Source of the DNA: an archaeon
GTDB lineage: Archaea > Thermoproteota > Nitrososphaeria > Nitrososphaerales > Gagatemarchaeaceae
Direction: 5' to 3'
Length of the DNA stretch: 64,000 nucleotides
NCBI GenBank assembly: GCA_021786575.1
Contig: JAJYMY010000002.1
Location: forward strand, 372,001-436,000
Below the pieces are notes generated by a model. The model was not told the origin of the DNA, ran no database searches, and saw only the letters and a list, made by a program, of their open reading frames with translations. Below, in pieces: positions 8,247 to 16,587 of this stretch; positions within the stretch are counted from its first letter, which is position 1; each line of letters opens with the position of its first letter. The position numbers were made by a program, and so were the translations under genes.

Positions 8247-9175
8247 GCGGGGATGTCTGGGTCTACTCCGAGTCGGAGGGCGTTTCCGCCGAGGTGGCTA
8301 GCGCTGCCCAGGATGTTGCAAGGGGCGCGTCGGCGGAGGTCCGCGTCGTGGACATCGGGTCCCCTCGCCAGGGGATCAGGGGCTCGGGGGTGAGGCTCCT
8401 TCTCAAGGGTCCCTCAGGTCCGGACGTCTCGCCGGCCGTCGCGGCCGAAGCCCTAGCCCGGGCAGCGAAGGATCTCTCCCCCGTCGCGGTCCTGCTTGGG
8501 GCGACGAGGGACGGGAGGGAAGCGGCATCGAGGCTGGCGGCCAAGCTTGGCGTCGGGTGCATGGCGGAGGTGGTGAAGCTCGCTTCCGACGGGCAGGGGG
8601 TGACGGGGGAGAGGAACGTCTACGCGGGTAAGGTCGTGGCGAAGACACGGTGCCAGTTTCCGGCAGTGGTCACCGTGAAGACAGGCGCCTATCCCAGAGC
8701 GGAGGCCCTCCCTGAGCGGACCCAGGAGGTGGAGGTGGGCCAGGTCTCAGACCGGTCGAAGGTTGTCGGGCGCGAGAAGAAGGCCGCGGGAGGGGTCGAC
8801 CTGAGGTCCGCGAAGGTCATCGTGTCGGCCGGCAGGGGCGTGAAGAAGAGGGAGGACCTTTCCATGCTGGAGGACCTGGCTGTGACGATGCACGGGGCCC
8901 TCGGATGCTCGCGTCCCCTCTCCGCCGACCTCGGATGGCTCCCAGAAGAGCACCACATCGGGCTGACGGGGGTCACCGTCAAGCCCGACCTCTATCTAGC
9001 CATCGGGATCTCGGGCCAACTGCAGCACGTCGCCGGGATGAAGGACTCGAAGATAGTCGCATCCATTAACACGGACAAGGACGCGCCGATCTTCCAAGCT
9101 TCTGATTACTGCATAGTAGGGGACCTTTACCAGGTGGTCCCCGCCCTCAGGCGAGCCCTCTCGGCCAGGCGTTGA
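8243..9175 (+). CDS. etfA: Electron transfer flavoprotein, alpha subunit
   Basis: This 310-residue protein starts with GTG overlapping the EtfB stop (GTGA). The C-terminal FAD domain is well conserved: AKVIVSAGRGVKKREDL, then ALGCSRPLSADLGWLPEEHHIGLTG, KPDLYLAIGISGQLQHVAGM, and NTDKDAPIFQASDYCIVGDL. These bind the FAD that shuttles electrons from the acyl-CoA dehydrogenase. It should dock to the membrane Fe-S oxidoreductase encoded 46 nt downstream. Confidence 0.92.
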   Translation: MSGDVWVYSESEGVSAEVASAAQDVARGASAEVRVVDIGSPRQGIRGSGVRLLLKGPSGPDVSPAVAAEALARAAKDLSPVAVLLGATRDGREAASRLAAKLGVGCMAEVVKLASDGQGVTGERNVYAGKVVAKTRCQFPAVVTVKTGAYPRAEALPERTQEVEVGQVSDRSKVVGREKKAAGGVDLRSAKVIVSAGRGVKKREDLSMLEDLAVTMHGALGCSRPLSADLGWLPEEHHIGLTGVTVKPDLYLAIGISGQLQHVAGMKDSKIVASINTDKDAPIFQASDYCIVGDLYQVVPALRRALSARR

Positions 9176-9221
9176 CCGGCGTCTCGAACAGCCTATAAAC
9201 AGAGGGGCGTCGGCGCTGCAT

Positions 9222-11036
9222 ATGGCTGGGCTCGACGTCGGTTACCTGGCCGCCTACGCGATATCCTTCGCCAGCGTGGCTGCCGTCGCTTTCGCCGTCG
9301 TCTACTTCTCTCGCAGGTGGTCGGTCAGCCTCGGCCCAGCGCGCATCTGGGGGCTGGGTAGGGACGAAGCGCGCCGACTGAAGACAGGGGACCCGGTCTT
9401 TCTCATGCACCTCTCCATAGCCCTCGGGGTAGGGCTCACGATTGCTGACGCGGTCCTGGCGCCCGCCATGGGTATGGCTCCTCTCCTCCTAGCCGCCTTC
9501 AGGGTAGCGTCCGTCCCCCTCGCAGCCGGGTTGGCGGTCGCCTTCGGTTGGCGGGTCCAGAGGTACTTCCAGAGCAGGCGGGTAGGGAGAGAGGTGCATG
9601 TAACTGAAGGGTTCGCGTCCGCCTCCAAGACACTTCAGATAGTGCTAATGGCTGCCATCGCCCTCACCACCTCGGAGCTGGTCCTCCTCTGGTTCCCGGC
9701 CCTCGGCTGGGCGGACCTCCTCCTCGACGCAGCGAGGAACTCCTTGGTCGCAGGCTACTACGCCAGGCCAAGCATCAACCTCTTCGCCAAGTTCGACAGG
9801 CCCCTGGCGTCACTAAGGACGCCGTTCAACTTGGCCGACGTCATGGCGGGGAAGACAGACCCTGAGGCGATCAAGGTGGGCGTCGGCAAAGTTTCAGACT
9901 TCACCGCGGACCAGTCTCTGTCCTTCGATTCCTGCGTGGAGATCGGCGCCTGTGAGGCCGCCTGTCCGGCGACAGCGGCAGGCCGCCCTCTGTCCCCCCG
10001 CGTCCTCGTTAGGAAGGTCAGCCTCCTTTCCCGTGCCGGACGCGAATCTGACCCCTTCACTTCTGTCGCCGAGGACGAGCTCTGGTCTTGCACCTCCTGC
10101 GGGGCTTGCGTCGCCAGCTGCCCGGTAGGGGTGAAGCACCTTGACGTCATCTACGACCTCCGAAGGGAGCTCGTCTCGAAGGGGAAGCTAGACAAGGAGA
10201 AGTCAGGGATGCTGGCTAACCTAGCCCAGAGCCAGAACCCGTACGGGTTCAAGAACTCGACCAGGGCAGGCTGGGCCGAAGGGCTGGGCATCGACACCTT
10301 GGCGGCCAACCCGAAGGCGGAGTACCTCTATTGGGTGGGTTGCGTCTCCTCCTTCGACCAGCGGGCCCAGCGCATAGCGAAGGCCTTGGCGAAGATACTG
10401 AAGAGCGCCGGCGTCTCGTTCGCGATACTGGGCGGAGAAGAGATGTGCGTGGGGGACCCCGCTCGGAGGCTGGGGGAGGAAGGGCGGTACCAGGAGCTTG
10501 CGCTCCAGAACATAGAGAAGCTCAACTCCTATGGCGTGAAGAAGATAATCGCCACCTGCCCTCATTGCTTCAACGCTTTGAAGAACGAGTACCCCCAGTT
10601 CGGAGCGAAGTTCGACGTGGTGTACCACACCCAGCTGATTTCAGACCTAATCAGGGACGGGAAGGTGTCGGTCCCCAGAGAGAAGGTGCAGAACATCTCC
10701 GTGACACTCCATGACGCCTGTTACGCCTCGCGGTACAACAGCGTCTTCGACCAACCCAGGGAGGCGCTCGCGGCGTCCGTCCACGACCTGAGGGAGATGG
10801 GGAGGAGGAAGGAGAAGACCTTCTGTTGCGGTGCGGGGGGGTCGAACTACTGGTTCAATGTCCCCCACCGGAGGTCCATAGCAGGGATCAGGGCGGAGGA
10901 GGCCGCCAGGACAGGCGCCAAGACCATCGCCACGGAGTGTCCGTTCTGCCTCTCCATGTTCGACGACGCCACCAAGGTGACGAACTCGGGGATGGATGTC
11001 CGCGACGTCGCCGAGATAGTCGCCGAGTGCATTTAG
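9222..11036 (+). CDS. Membrane Fe-S oxidoreductase, HdrD/EMO-like (EtfAB:menaquinone oxidoreductase)
   Basis: This 604-residue protein has three parts. Residues 1-175 hold four or five membrane helices with a conserved His (MHLSIALGVG), like the heme-b domain of EMO proteins. Residues ~235-310 form a ferredoxin-like domain. Its second Cys set (CTSCGACVASCP) is a standard [4Fe-4S] motif, while the first (CVEIGACEAACP) has Ile where the second Cys should be, the pattern of [3Fe-4S] clusters in succinate dehydrogenase B. Residues ~345-604 contain two CCG cysteine-rich domains (TCPHC; FCCGAGGSN and ECPFC) as in HdrD/GlpC. Being next to EtfBA, it most likely feeds Etf electrons to menaquinone. HdrD-type disulfide chemistry is a less likely alternative. 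Confidence 0.85.
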   Translation: MAGLDVGYLAAYAISFASVAAVAFAVVYFSRRWSVSLGPARIWGLGRDEARRLKTGDPVFLMHLSIALGVGLTIADAVLAPAMGMAPLLLAAFRVASVPLAAGLAVAFGWRVQRYFQSRRVGREVHVTEGFASASKTLQIVLMAAIALTTSELVLLWFPALGWADLLLDAARNSLVAGYYARPSINLFAKFDRPLASLRTPFNLADVMAGKTDPEAIKVGVGKVSDFTADQSLSFDSCVEIGACEAACPATAAGRPLSPRVLVRKVSLLSRAGRESDPFTSVAEDELWSCTSCGACVASCPVGVKHLDVIYDLRRELVSKGKLDKEKSGMLANLAQSQNPYGFKNSTRAGWAEGLGIDTLAANPKAEYLYWVGCVSSFDQRAQRIAKALAKILKSAGVSFAILGGEEMCVGDPARRLGEEGRYQELALQNIEKLNSYGVKKIIATCPHCFNALKNEYPQFGAKFDVVYHTQLISDLIRDGKVSVPREKVQNISVTLHDACYASRYNSVFDQPREALAASVHDLREMGRRKEKTFCCGAGGSNYWFNVPHRRSIAGIRAEEAARTGAKTIATECPFCLSMFDDATKVTNSGMDVRDVAEIVAECI

Positions 11037-12829
11037 CGGCGAACTTCGGCCCGAGTGATTACTTTGCCGCCCCCAGCCGGGAGGGCCCTCTGCACCTCGT
11101 CGAGGGTCGGCCGCCTCGGGTCTGACCCAAGGTCACTGAGGACGCGCTTGGCTGTCTCGGAGGCTTTCTCGTTGTGGGGCCTCAGGACGACGTAGCGCGC
11201 GCACCTCTTCTTGACAGCTTCCTCAGGGCCGGCCATCACCCGGCCTTTCTGGTCCATACCGACCGCCACCTCCACTAGCACATTCGCGACGAAGTTCTTC
11301 CTCCCTCGGATGACGAAGCTCCCGCGCGGCAGGTACTCTCCGCTCGGGGCGGCGGAACTTACCTGGTCAGGCGTCACCCAATACGCGTCGGCGGCCCCGA
11401 GCCCCGTCTTCCAGGCGCTGCTGAAGGCGACCGTAGCCTGAGCGACCTGCCTGGACTCCTCCTCGGTCTGGGCTGCCCCCTCCTTGAGGACGAAGAACGG
11501 TGAACCGAAGAGGTCGGCGTGGTAGACTGTGTCTTTAGGGTCGAGGTGCCTCCCGAGGAGGACGGAGTTTGTCTGTGCGTCACGCCCGCCTACCGCCAGC
11601 TTCCCCTCGACCGTGACGAACCACCTGAACCTTTCGTACCACTCGCCCCTCCTCCTCGACAGGGCCTGGGCTCGCGGCGCAGCCCTGGAGGGGACCTTGG
11701 ACGCCCTCTTTTCCAGCTTCGCGGCGGCCTCAAGGCTCTGCGATGACTTCGCCTCGAGCTCCTTGGCCCAGTCGTAGAGCGCTGACGATGCCGCTGCTGG
11801 GGAGACAGGGTCCCTGAGCGGTCTGACCCCCGCCTCTCGCATGACCTTCAACGCCGTGTCGAGCGGGGCCGCCCTCGCCTCCGCGGCCGCCCCCCTTGCC
11901 CCCGCAGCCTTCGTCATCAACGACTTCGACTCCTCCCTGAGCCTCTCCGCCGTCGCTATCAACTCCTTCCGCTTTGCCTCCTCGGCGCTGGGAGGTTCTG
12001 CCTCTGCCAGAGCGTCTCCAAGGAAGAGGCGGTCGCAGAGCTCGGAGACCGTCCCCGCTTCTTCTTTCACCTTGAGCCCGCTGGGCGGGAACGTGAAGAC
12101 CTCGTCCCCCGCCTGCGTCTCGCAGATGCACGGCCTTGGATTCGTCCTCGCGTCTGTTACCATGTCCGCGACAGCCTTCGCTATCTCCCCTCCTCTGCCG
12201 ACGAAGCTCGAAGACGGCGTACCCTCTGAAGCTCCTACTCTCTTCAGGGCCTCGGCGACGTACTTCCTGGGCAGGGCGATGTGTCTCCCGACCGCCTTCC
12301 CCAGGGTCGTCTCCGCCCTGAGCATCGCTTCGACAGCTTCGGCCCCGACATCGAGCGGGCTGAGCCTGCTCTGGCCCGGAGGGGAATATCGCTCCCCCCT
12401 GACGACCCGCCGGCTGCCCGCGCGCACTTCGCTCTGCGCGAGCCTGACCGCCCCATCTGGGCCGAGGACCACTAAGTTCCCCGGCGGCATGAGCTCTATC
12501 AGCACCCTCCGACTCTCTTTCCCATCAAAGTCTATCTGGAAGACCCTATCGAGGTCCAGTTGGGATGCGCCTGAGAACCTCGCCCTCTCGAGCTCCCCTC
12601 TGAGCCGCGAAGTGAATTCGGTGGTTTCGTCCCTTTCCTCGACCCTGTTCGATATCCAGGCCCCCTTCTTGGGGGATGCCACCAGCCAGACATCCTCTCC
12701 CTGCGGCCTCCTGAAACGGAACAGTTGCGCGCTTCCTCTCCTGTAAATGTTATTAACGTAGGTTCCGCGCAACGCCAAATCGATTTCTTTGGCGAGCACC
12801 AAGACTTCGAAGCCGGATAGTTCGGCCAC
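11033..12829 (-). CDS. rqcH: NFACT-family RqcH homologue (ribosome-associated quality control)
   Basis: This 598-residue protein starts at GTG 12829 with the NFACT-N pattern (LVLAKEIDLALRGTYVNNIYR). It has a Lys/Glu-rich coiled-coil middle (about 275-390) and the NFACT-R region (WYERFRWFVTVEGKLAVGGRDAQTN, then VYHADLFGSPFFVLK) near 400-450. Archaeal RqcH/Rqc2 binds stalled 50S-peptidyl-tRNA complexes and adds C-terminal alanine tails to nascent chains. Its 5' end overlaps the 5' end of the divergent membrane-protein gene by 41 bp, and no better downstream start is visible for either. Its stop overlaps the end of the Fe-S oxidoreductase gene by 4 bp. Confidence 0.88.
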   Translation of the reverse strand: MAELSGFEVLVLAKEIDLALRGTYVNNIYRRGSAQLFRFRRPQGEDVWLVASPKKGAWISNRVEERDETTEFTSRLRGELERARFSGASQLDLDRVFQIDFDGKESRRVLIELMPPGNLVVLGPDGAVRLAQSEVRAGSRRVVRGERYSPPGQSRLSPLDVGAEAVEAMLRAETTLGKAVGRHIALPRKYVAEALKRVGASEGTPSSSFVGRGGEIAKAVADMVTDARTNPRPCICETQAGDEVFTFPPSGLKVKEEAGTVSELCDRLFLGDALAEAEPPSAEEAKRKELIATAERLREESKSLMTKAAGARGAAAEARAAPLDTALKVMREAGVRPLRDPVSPAAASSALYDWAKELEAKSSQSLEAAAKLEKRASKVPSRAAPRAQALSRRRGEWYERFRWFVTVEGKLAVGGRDAQTNSVLLGRHLDPKDTVYHADLFGSPFFVLKEGAAQTEEESRQVAQATVAFSSAWKTGLGAADAYWVTPDQVSSAAPSGEYLPRGSFVIRGRKNFVANVLVEVAVGMDQKGRVMAGPEEAVKKRCARYVVLRPHNEKASETAKRVLSDLGSDPRRPTLDEVQRALPAGGGKVITRAEVRR

Positions 12830-13133
12830 GAAGCCTCAGCCAGCCGCGGCGTTTGATAAGCTATACTGGACGAGGATAGGGCTGGCGGCGGTCGCAGGGT
12901 TCGGCACCCAGCTCCTCGACCAGGCCTACGGTTTCGACTGGTCCTTCGGGGTCAGCATAGGGATAGGGGTCTACCTCGTTTCTTACTACCTCGCCCTCTA
13001 TGGGTGGTACCGCGGGATGCCGAGGGAGCAGCAGGGAAAGATCTACACGACCGGGGTGGGTGGCTTCGTGATGGTCTTCCTCTTCACCTGGATGCTGGCC
13101 TTCACCCTTCAGTTCGCTGGGTATCCGCTCTGA
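12789..13133 (+). CDS. Small membrane protein, possible archaeal EMC6-like
   Basis: This 114-residue protein starts at TTG 12789, the only usable start before the hydrophobic core. A Ser/Thr/Pro-rich tail of about 20 residues precedes three predicted membrane helices (TRIGLAAVAGFGTQLL; VSIGIGVYLVSYYLALYGW; TTGVGGFVMVFLFTWMLAFTL). The pattern of short polar N-terminus, three helices and a TTGVG motif before the last helix recalls archaeal EMC6-like proteins, which are linked to membrane-protein insertion. I cannot confirm this without a profile search. The gene overlaps RqcH head to head and the next gene tail to tail by 32 bp. Confidence 0.6.
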   Translation: MASTKTSKPDSSATKPQPAAAFDKLYWTRIGLAAVAGFGTQLLDQAYGFDWSFGVSIGIGVYLVSYYLALYGWYRGMPREQQGKIYTTGVGGFVMVFLFTWMLAFTLQFAGYPL

Positions 13134-13425
13134 GCTTAGAGTAGCTCAACAGCGTGTCTGCATAGCCTCTGTCGAAGTCGTCTGCCATCTGGTTCGACGT
13201 TATCGACTTCGCCGCCCTCTCCACCTTGGCGCTGTCCCAGGTCTGCAGCGTGCCGTCTTTCCCCTTCGTAATGCTCGCTAGTATCCCCGCCGCCGCCATC
13301 AAGCTCCCTCTCTCCTTCTCGGACGTCGCTGTGGGGAGGAGCGCCTGTATCCTGCGTTTCGCTTCGTCAAGGTCGGACTTCAAGAGTGAGTCGAGTATCG
13401 TCGCGATGTTGGCTTGCACGACCAC
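13102..13425 (-). CDS. Conserved-looking hypothetical helical protein
   Basis: The chosen start is the GTG at 13425, giving a 107-residue, mostly helical, soluble protein (QANIATILDSLLKSDLDEAKRRIQ onward). A TTAAATATC TATA-like box on the minus strand at about 13450-13458 lies 28 nt upstream of this GTG, as expected for a leaderless transcript. The frame stays open upstream to 13644, but that extension is Arg/Ser-rich and overlaps the RadB-like gene, so it was not used. I recognise no family. It overlaps the small membrane protein gene by 32 bp at the 3' end. Confidence 0.55.
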   Translation of the reverse strand: MVVQANIATILDSLLKSDLDEAKRRIQALLPTATSEKERGSLMAAAGILASITKGKDGTLQTWDSAKVERAAKSITSNQMADDFDRGYADTLLSYSKLRADTQRTEG

Positions 13426-13600
13426 CGCGTCTGTACGACCTGTATCTTGGATATTTAACCGTCCTAGCCTCAGCGCTGACTCGGGCCCAATGCGAGGCCG
13501 GGGCCTTTCTATGGCGCGTCGCTCCGGGACCTCCCTCTGCAGACTTTCCTTCGAGAAGACGTCCACCACACGAGCTGCGATGGACGATGTCTGACTCGAC

Positions 13601-14266
13601 TCAGATGACGCCCGCAGCCCCAATCTGCAAGGCAGCCCTCTCACAGGAAGGGAACGAGGTCGCAGACACCGCCTGCCCCTGGCGCTCGAGCTTCACGGTC
13701 ATATGAACCAGCTGCTCCACTGTCCCGCCACCTATCCCTACGTCTCCAGCGGTACCGAAGGTCACCCTGTTCGTCAGCACGTACGCCCTGGAATGGATGT
13801 ACGCGTCCCTTGCCATCTCGCTCAGATGGATGTCAAGGGCCCCCTGCCTGCTTGCGAGGTTCGACTTCCCGGGCAGCTCGACCGAGAAGTTGCGGGTGAG
13901 CGTGTCCACCACTACAAGCTTGCACTCCGCCGTAGCCCTCCGCCGATTCATGCCTCTGACCGTCTCCATCTGCTCCGGGGCCGAGTCGGACCTCATGAAC
14001 GTGATCCTCTCAAGCGCCCCCTCGAAGTCCCACCCTCTTGCTCCGGCGATCTGCTCGAGCCTCTCGGGCCTGAATCCGCCCTCGCTGTCGATATAGAGCA
14101 CCCTTGCCCCCTTCAAGGCGGCGCACAAGGCAGCCTGCATCCCCAGCTGCGACTTGCCGGTGTTGCTCCTCCCGAACACCTCGGTCAAGGTGCCTGCCCT
14201 GTATCCGCCTGACAGCAGGGCGTCCAGGCCCACAGATCCCGACGTGTAGCGGGGGAAGGATGCCAC
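13601..14266 (-). CDS. RadB-like RecA-superfamily ATPase
   Basis: This 221-residue single-domain protein has a Walker A motif GRSNTGKSQ at about residue 32 and a Walker B LVVVDTLT near 117. The first strand region SGSVGLDALLSGGYRAGTLTEVFG is typical of RadA/RadB/KaiC-fold recombinases. It lacks the N-terminal helix-hairpin-helix domain of RadA, matching RadB-type paralogues that assist homologous recombination. The start is GTG 14266; a stop codon lies upstream in frame with no other start between. It diverges from the LSm gene. A single-domain KaiC-like ATPase is the main alternative. Confidence 0.75.
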   Translation of the reverse strand: MASFPRYTSGSVGLDALLSGGYRAGTLTEVFGRSNTGKSQLGMQAALCAALKGARVLYIDSEGGFRPERLEQIAGARGWDFEGALERITFMRSDSAPEQMETVRGMNRRRATAECKLVVVDTLTRNFSVELPGKSNLASRQGALDIHLSEMARDAYIHSRAYVLTNRVTFGTAGDVGIGGGTVEQLVHMTVKLERQGQAVSATSFPSCERAALQIGAAGVI

Positions 14267-14375
14267 CCGCCCCTTCGCTCCAGCCGCTGTCTCGGTCCCC
14301 GACGTCCTCTCCCCTTGGACGATTCATCACCGATGTATTTTTAACTGTGAGCGAGGGCCAGATGAGAAGTTCGCA

Positions 14376-14636
14376 GTGAGCCCTCAGCCGTTCCAACCTC
14401 CTCAGCAGACAAGGCGCCCCTTGAGCATCTTACAGAGGTCCCTGAACAAGCAGGTCTCTGTTCGGCTGAAGAGCGAGATAGAATATGCGGGGAAGATGTC
14501 AAACGTCGACCCATACATGAACGTCATACTCGTCGACGCCGAGGAGTCGGAGAACGGGAAAAAGATCGCGAACTACGGTAAAGTAGTGATAAGGGGAAAC
14601 AACGTCCTCTACGTGAGGATAGCAGACAGGCTCTAG
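14376..14636 (+). CDS. Archaeal Sm-like protein (LSm)
   Basis: This 86-residue protein carries both Sm motifs: Sm1 (VSVRLKSEIEYAGKMSNVDPYMNVILVDAEE) and Sm2 (YGKVVIRGNNVLYVRI). Archaeal LSm proteins form heptameric rings that bind U-rich RNA. The start is GTG 14376. A TATA-like ATTTTTAA near 14337-14344 lies about 34 nt upstream and could also serve the divergent RadB-like gene. The N-terminal tail of about 20 residues (Pro/Gln/Arg-rich) is longer than in minimal LSm proteins. Confidence 0.9.
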   Translation: MSPQPFQPPQQTRRPLSILQRSLNKQVSVRLKSEIEYAGKMSNVDPYMNVILVDAEESENGKKIANYGKVVIRGNNVLYVRIADRL

Positions 14637-14663
14637 CGCCCGACCGAGGTCCTGGACTTTATC

Positions 14664-15551
14664 TCAGCCCAGGGACAGCGAACGTCCACTGACGTATTCG
14701 TAGCACTTGTGCAGGTCCGCAGCGACCCCATATGCCCTCTTGAAGAATGTCGTGACGGCCTTGATGTCATGCGCGAGCAGCTCAGTGCTGTTCGGGTGGG
14801 ATGAGTCGACGGCCTGGGGCCAATCGATCAGCCAGAACGATGCCCCGTCGGTGAGTATGTTGTATTCGCTCAGGTCGGCGTTCACGAGGCTCGCCTGGGC
14901 ATACGCTGTTCGCATGAGGGCCAGGATTGCGCCGAGGGCTCCCTCAGGGTCCTCGAGCACAGGCCTCTGGGACAGCCTCACCCCGGAGACCTCTTCAAGG
15001 AGGACAGTGCTCCTGCTGTAAGCCACCGCCCGGGGGAACGAAGGCGAGAGTCCTTCCAGCTTCCTCAGCGCGTGGTACTCGCGCCTCGCCGCGTCATAGT
15101 TGGCCGTCATCCAGCTCCTGAACGCCGCCTCCTCCCTTGGCCTGCTCCTCCTCACGCTTGTGAACGAGGTCCTGCCGATCTTGTAGAGTTTGAGGGCATA
15201 GACCGTCCCCTCCTCTGTCAGCGCCTCGTACACGTCCGACTCCTTCCCTTTCGCGATGATGGCGCCTAGCGCGTAGATCAAATCCTTCTTCACGTAGTCC
15301 TTGAGCGCCATCGCCTCCACCCCCTCCCTCGTGAGGGCGAACCCACGGCCCTTCCTCGTCAGGAGCCCCTTCTTCTCGAGGTCCGCCGTGGCGAAACGCA
15401 CCCTCTCCTGGGGGAGGCGGCTCATGCGCGAGAGCCTCCCGACGTCAGGGGTCCCGTACCCGGTCGAAGCGCGCTCCACCCCCGCCAGCGTCCTCCACTC
15501 CTCGTCCTTCAGCGACTTCATGACCCTGGCCGCGTTCTCGGTGGTGGACAT
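14664..15551 (-). CDS. RIO2-family atypical protein kinase
   Basis: From ATG 15551 this gives 295 residues. An N-terminal winged-helix domain (about 1-85, including DLEKKGLLTRKGRGFALTREG) precedes the RIO kinase domain. Kinase landmarks: nucleotide loop IAKGKESDVYEAL, the Lys in VYALKLYK, catalytic loop NADLSEYNIL and metal-binding loop LIDWPQAVD. The wHTH plus RIO layout identifies RIO2, an ATPase/kinase needed for small ribosomal subunit maturation. The open frame upstream of 15551 is an extension into the promoter of the divergent nucleoside hydrolase gene and was not used. Confidence 0.88.
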   Translation of the reverse strand: MSTTENAARVMKSLKDEEWRTLAGVERASTGYGTPDVGRLSRMSRLPQERVRFATADLEKKGLLTRKGRGFALTREGVEAMALKDYVKKDLIYALGAIIAKGKESDVYEALTEEGTVYALKLYKIGRTSFTSVRRSRPREEAAFRSWMTANYDAARREYHALRKLEGLSPSFPRAVAYSRSTVLLEEVSGVRLSQRPVLEDPEGALGAILALMRTAYAQASLVNADLSEYNILTDGASFWLIDWPQAVDSSHPNSTELLAHDIKAVTTFFKRAYGVAADLHKCYEYVSGRSLSLG

Positions 15552-15639
15552 CCCCCACCGGGCCGGGGCCCCCTCTATTGAGATTACCACGCCGCACCTG
15601 GTATCCTTCTTATCTGACCGCTGCCGGGGTCGGTCCGCC

Positions 15640-16584
15640 TTGAAGCGGATAATACTGGACACTGACACGGCGGGGGACGACGCCGTCGCCATCATGATGG
15701 CGCTCAGGGCGAAAGACGCAAAGCTCGAGGGGATCACCATCAACTGCGGCAACATCAGCTTCGACCAGGAAGTCGAGAACGCCCTATACACGGTTGAGGT
15801 CGCAGGGGAGTCCGGGAAGGTCCCGGTCTACCCTGGCGCGAGGCACCCGCTGCTCAAGGAATGGAGGACTGTGGAGGAAATCCACGGCAGCGACGGGATG
15901 GGTGACTCGCACTTTCCCAAGGCCAGACAGAGGCCCGAGCGGAAGCACGCAGTCGACGCCATAGTCGATTCGATCAACGAGAATCCGGGAGAGATTACGC
16001 TCGTCGAGATCGCCCCCATGACCAACGTAGCACTCGCCCTCAGGAAAGACCCTGGCATAGCTAAGAAAGTGAAGGAATTCTACTTCATGGGCGGAGCCAA
16101 TCAGTACCTGGGGAACGTGACTCCGGCTGCCGAGTTCAACATCTGGGTGGACCCAGACGCTGCCAGCATCGTCCTGAACTCAGGGATGCCCGTGACTATG
16201 GTCGGCTGGGAGATAGTCATGAGGCATGGGCTCATCGGCGTCCCCGAGCTCCAAGAGATAGGGAGCATGAAGACCAAGGAGTCGGAGTTCTACCTGGCCG
16301 TGAACCGGCAAGTGCGCAAGTTCATGGAGATCGAGAGGGGTGTGGACGGGACCAGCTGCCCAGACAGCATCACGATGGCCATAGTGCTGAACCCTGGAGT
16401 GGCCACCGACACCAGGGAACGCTACGTCGAGGTAGACGCAGCCGACGGCGTCTCTAGGGGCGTTACATGGGTGGACGAGCTTGGGTACTTGAAAAGGAAG
16501 CCTAACGTGTCGGTGGTCTACGAAGCGTCGCAGCGGGTCTTCCGCGGCATGCTCTACACTATGCTGAGGGGCGGCCGGGTATGA
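15640..16584 (+). CDS. Inosine-uridine-type nucleoside hydrolase
   Basis: TTG 15640 gives a 314-residue protein beginning KRIILDTDTAGDDAVAIMMAL, the calcium-binding DTDxGxDD motif of the nucleoside N-ribohydrolase family. Further signatures are HGSDGMGD and the NIWVDPDAASIV stretch with the later metal/substrate Asp. It should hydrolyse ribonucleosides to base and ribose. Next to it on the other strand are a ribokinase and a deoxyribose-phosphate aldolase, which together would process the released pentose. Upstream in-frame sequence back to 15301 lies inside the RIO2 gene and is not used. Confidence 0.85.
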   Translation: MKRIILDTDTAGDDAVAIMMALRAKDAKLEGITINCGNISFDQEVENALYTVEVAGESGKVPVYPGARHPLLKEWRTVEEIHGSDGMGDSHFPKARQRPERKHAVDAIVDSINENPGEITLVEIAPMTNVALALRKDPGIAKKVKEFYFMGGANQYLGNVTPAAEFNIWVDPDAASIVLNSGMPVTMVGWEIVMRHGLIGVPELQEIGSMKTKESEFYLAVNRQVRKFMEIERGVDGTSCPDSITMAIVLNPGVATDTRERYVEVDAADGVSRGVTWVDELGYLKRKPNVSVVYEASQRVFRGMLYTMLRGGRV

Positions 16585-16587
16585 CCG

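Noticed and set aside
15301-15639. Upstream extension of the nucleoside hydrolase frame
   Set aside because: It lies inside the RIO2 gene on the other strand; the true fold starts at the TTG at 15640 with KRIILDTDTAGDD.
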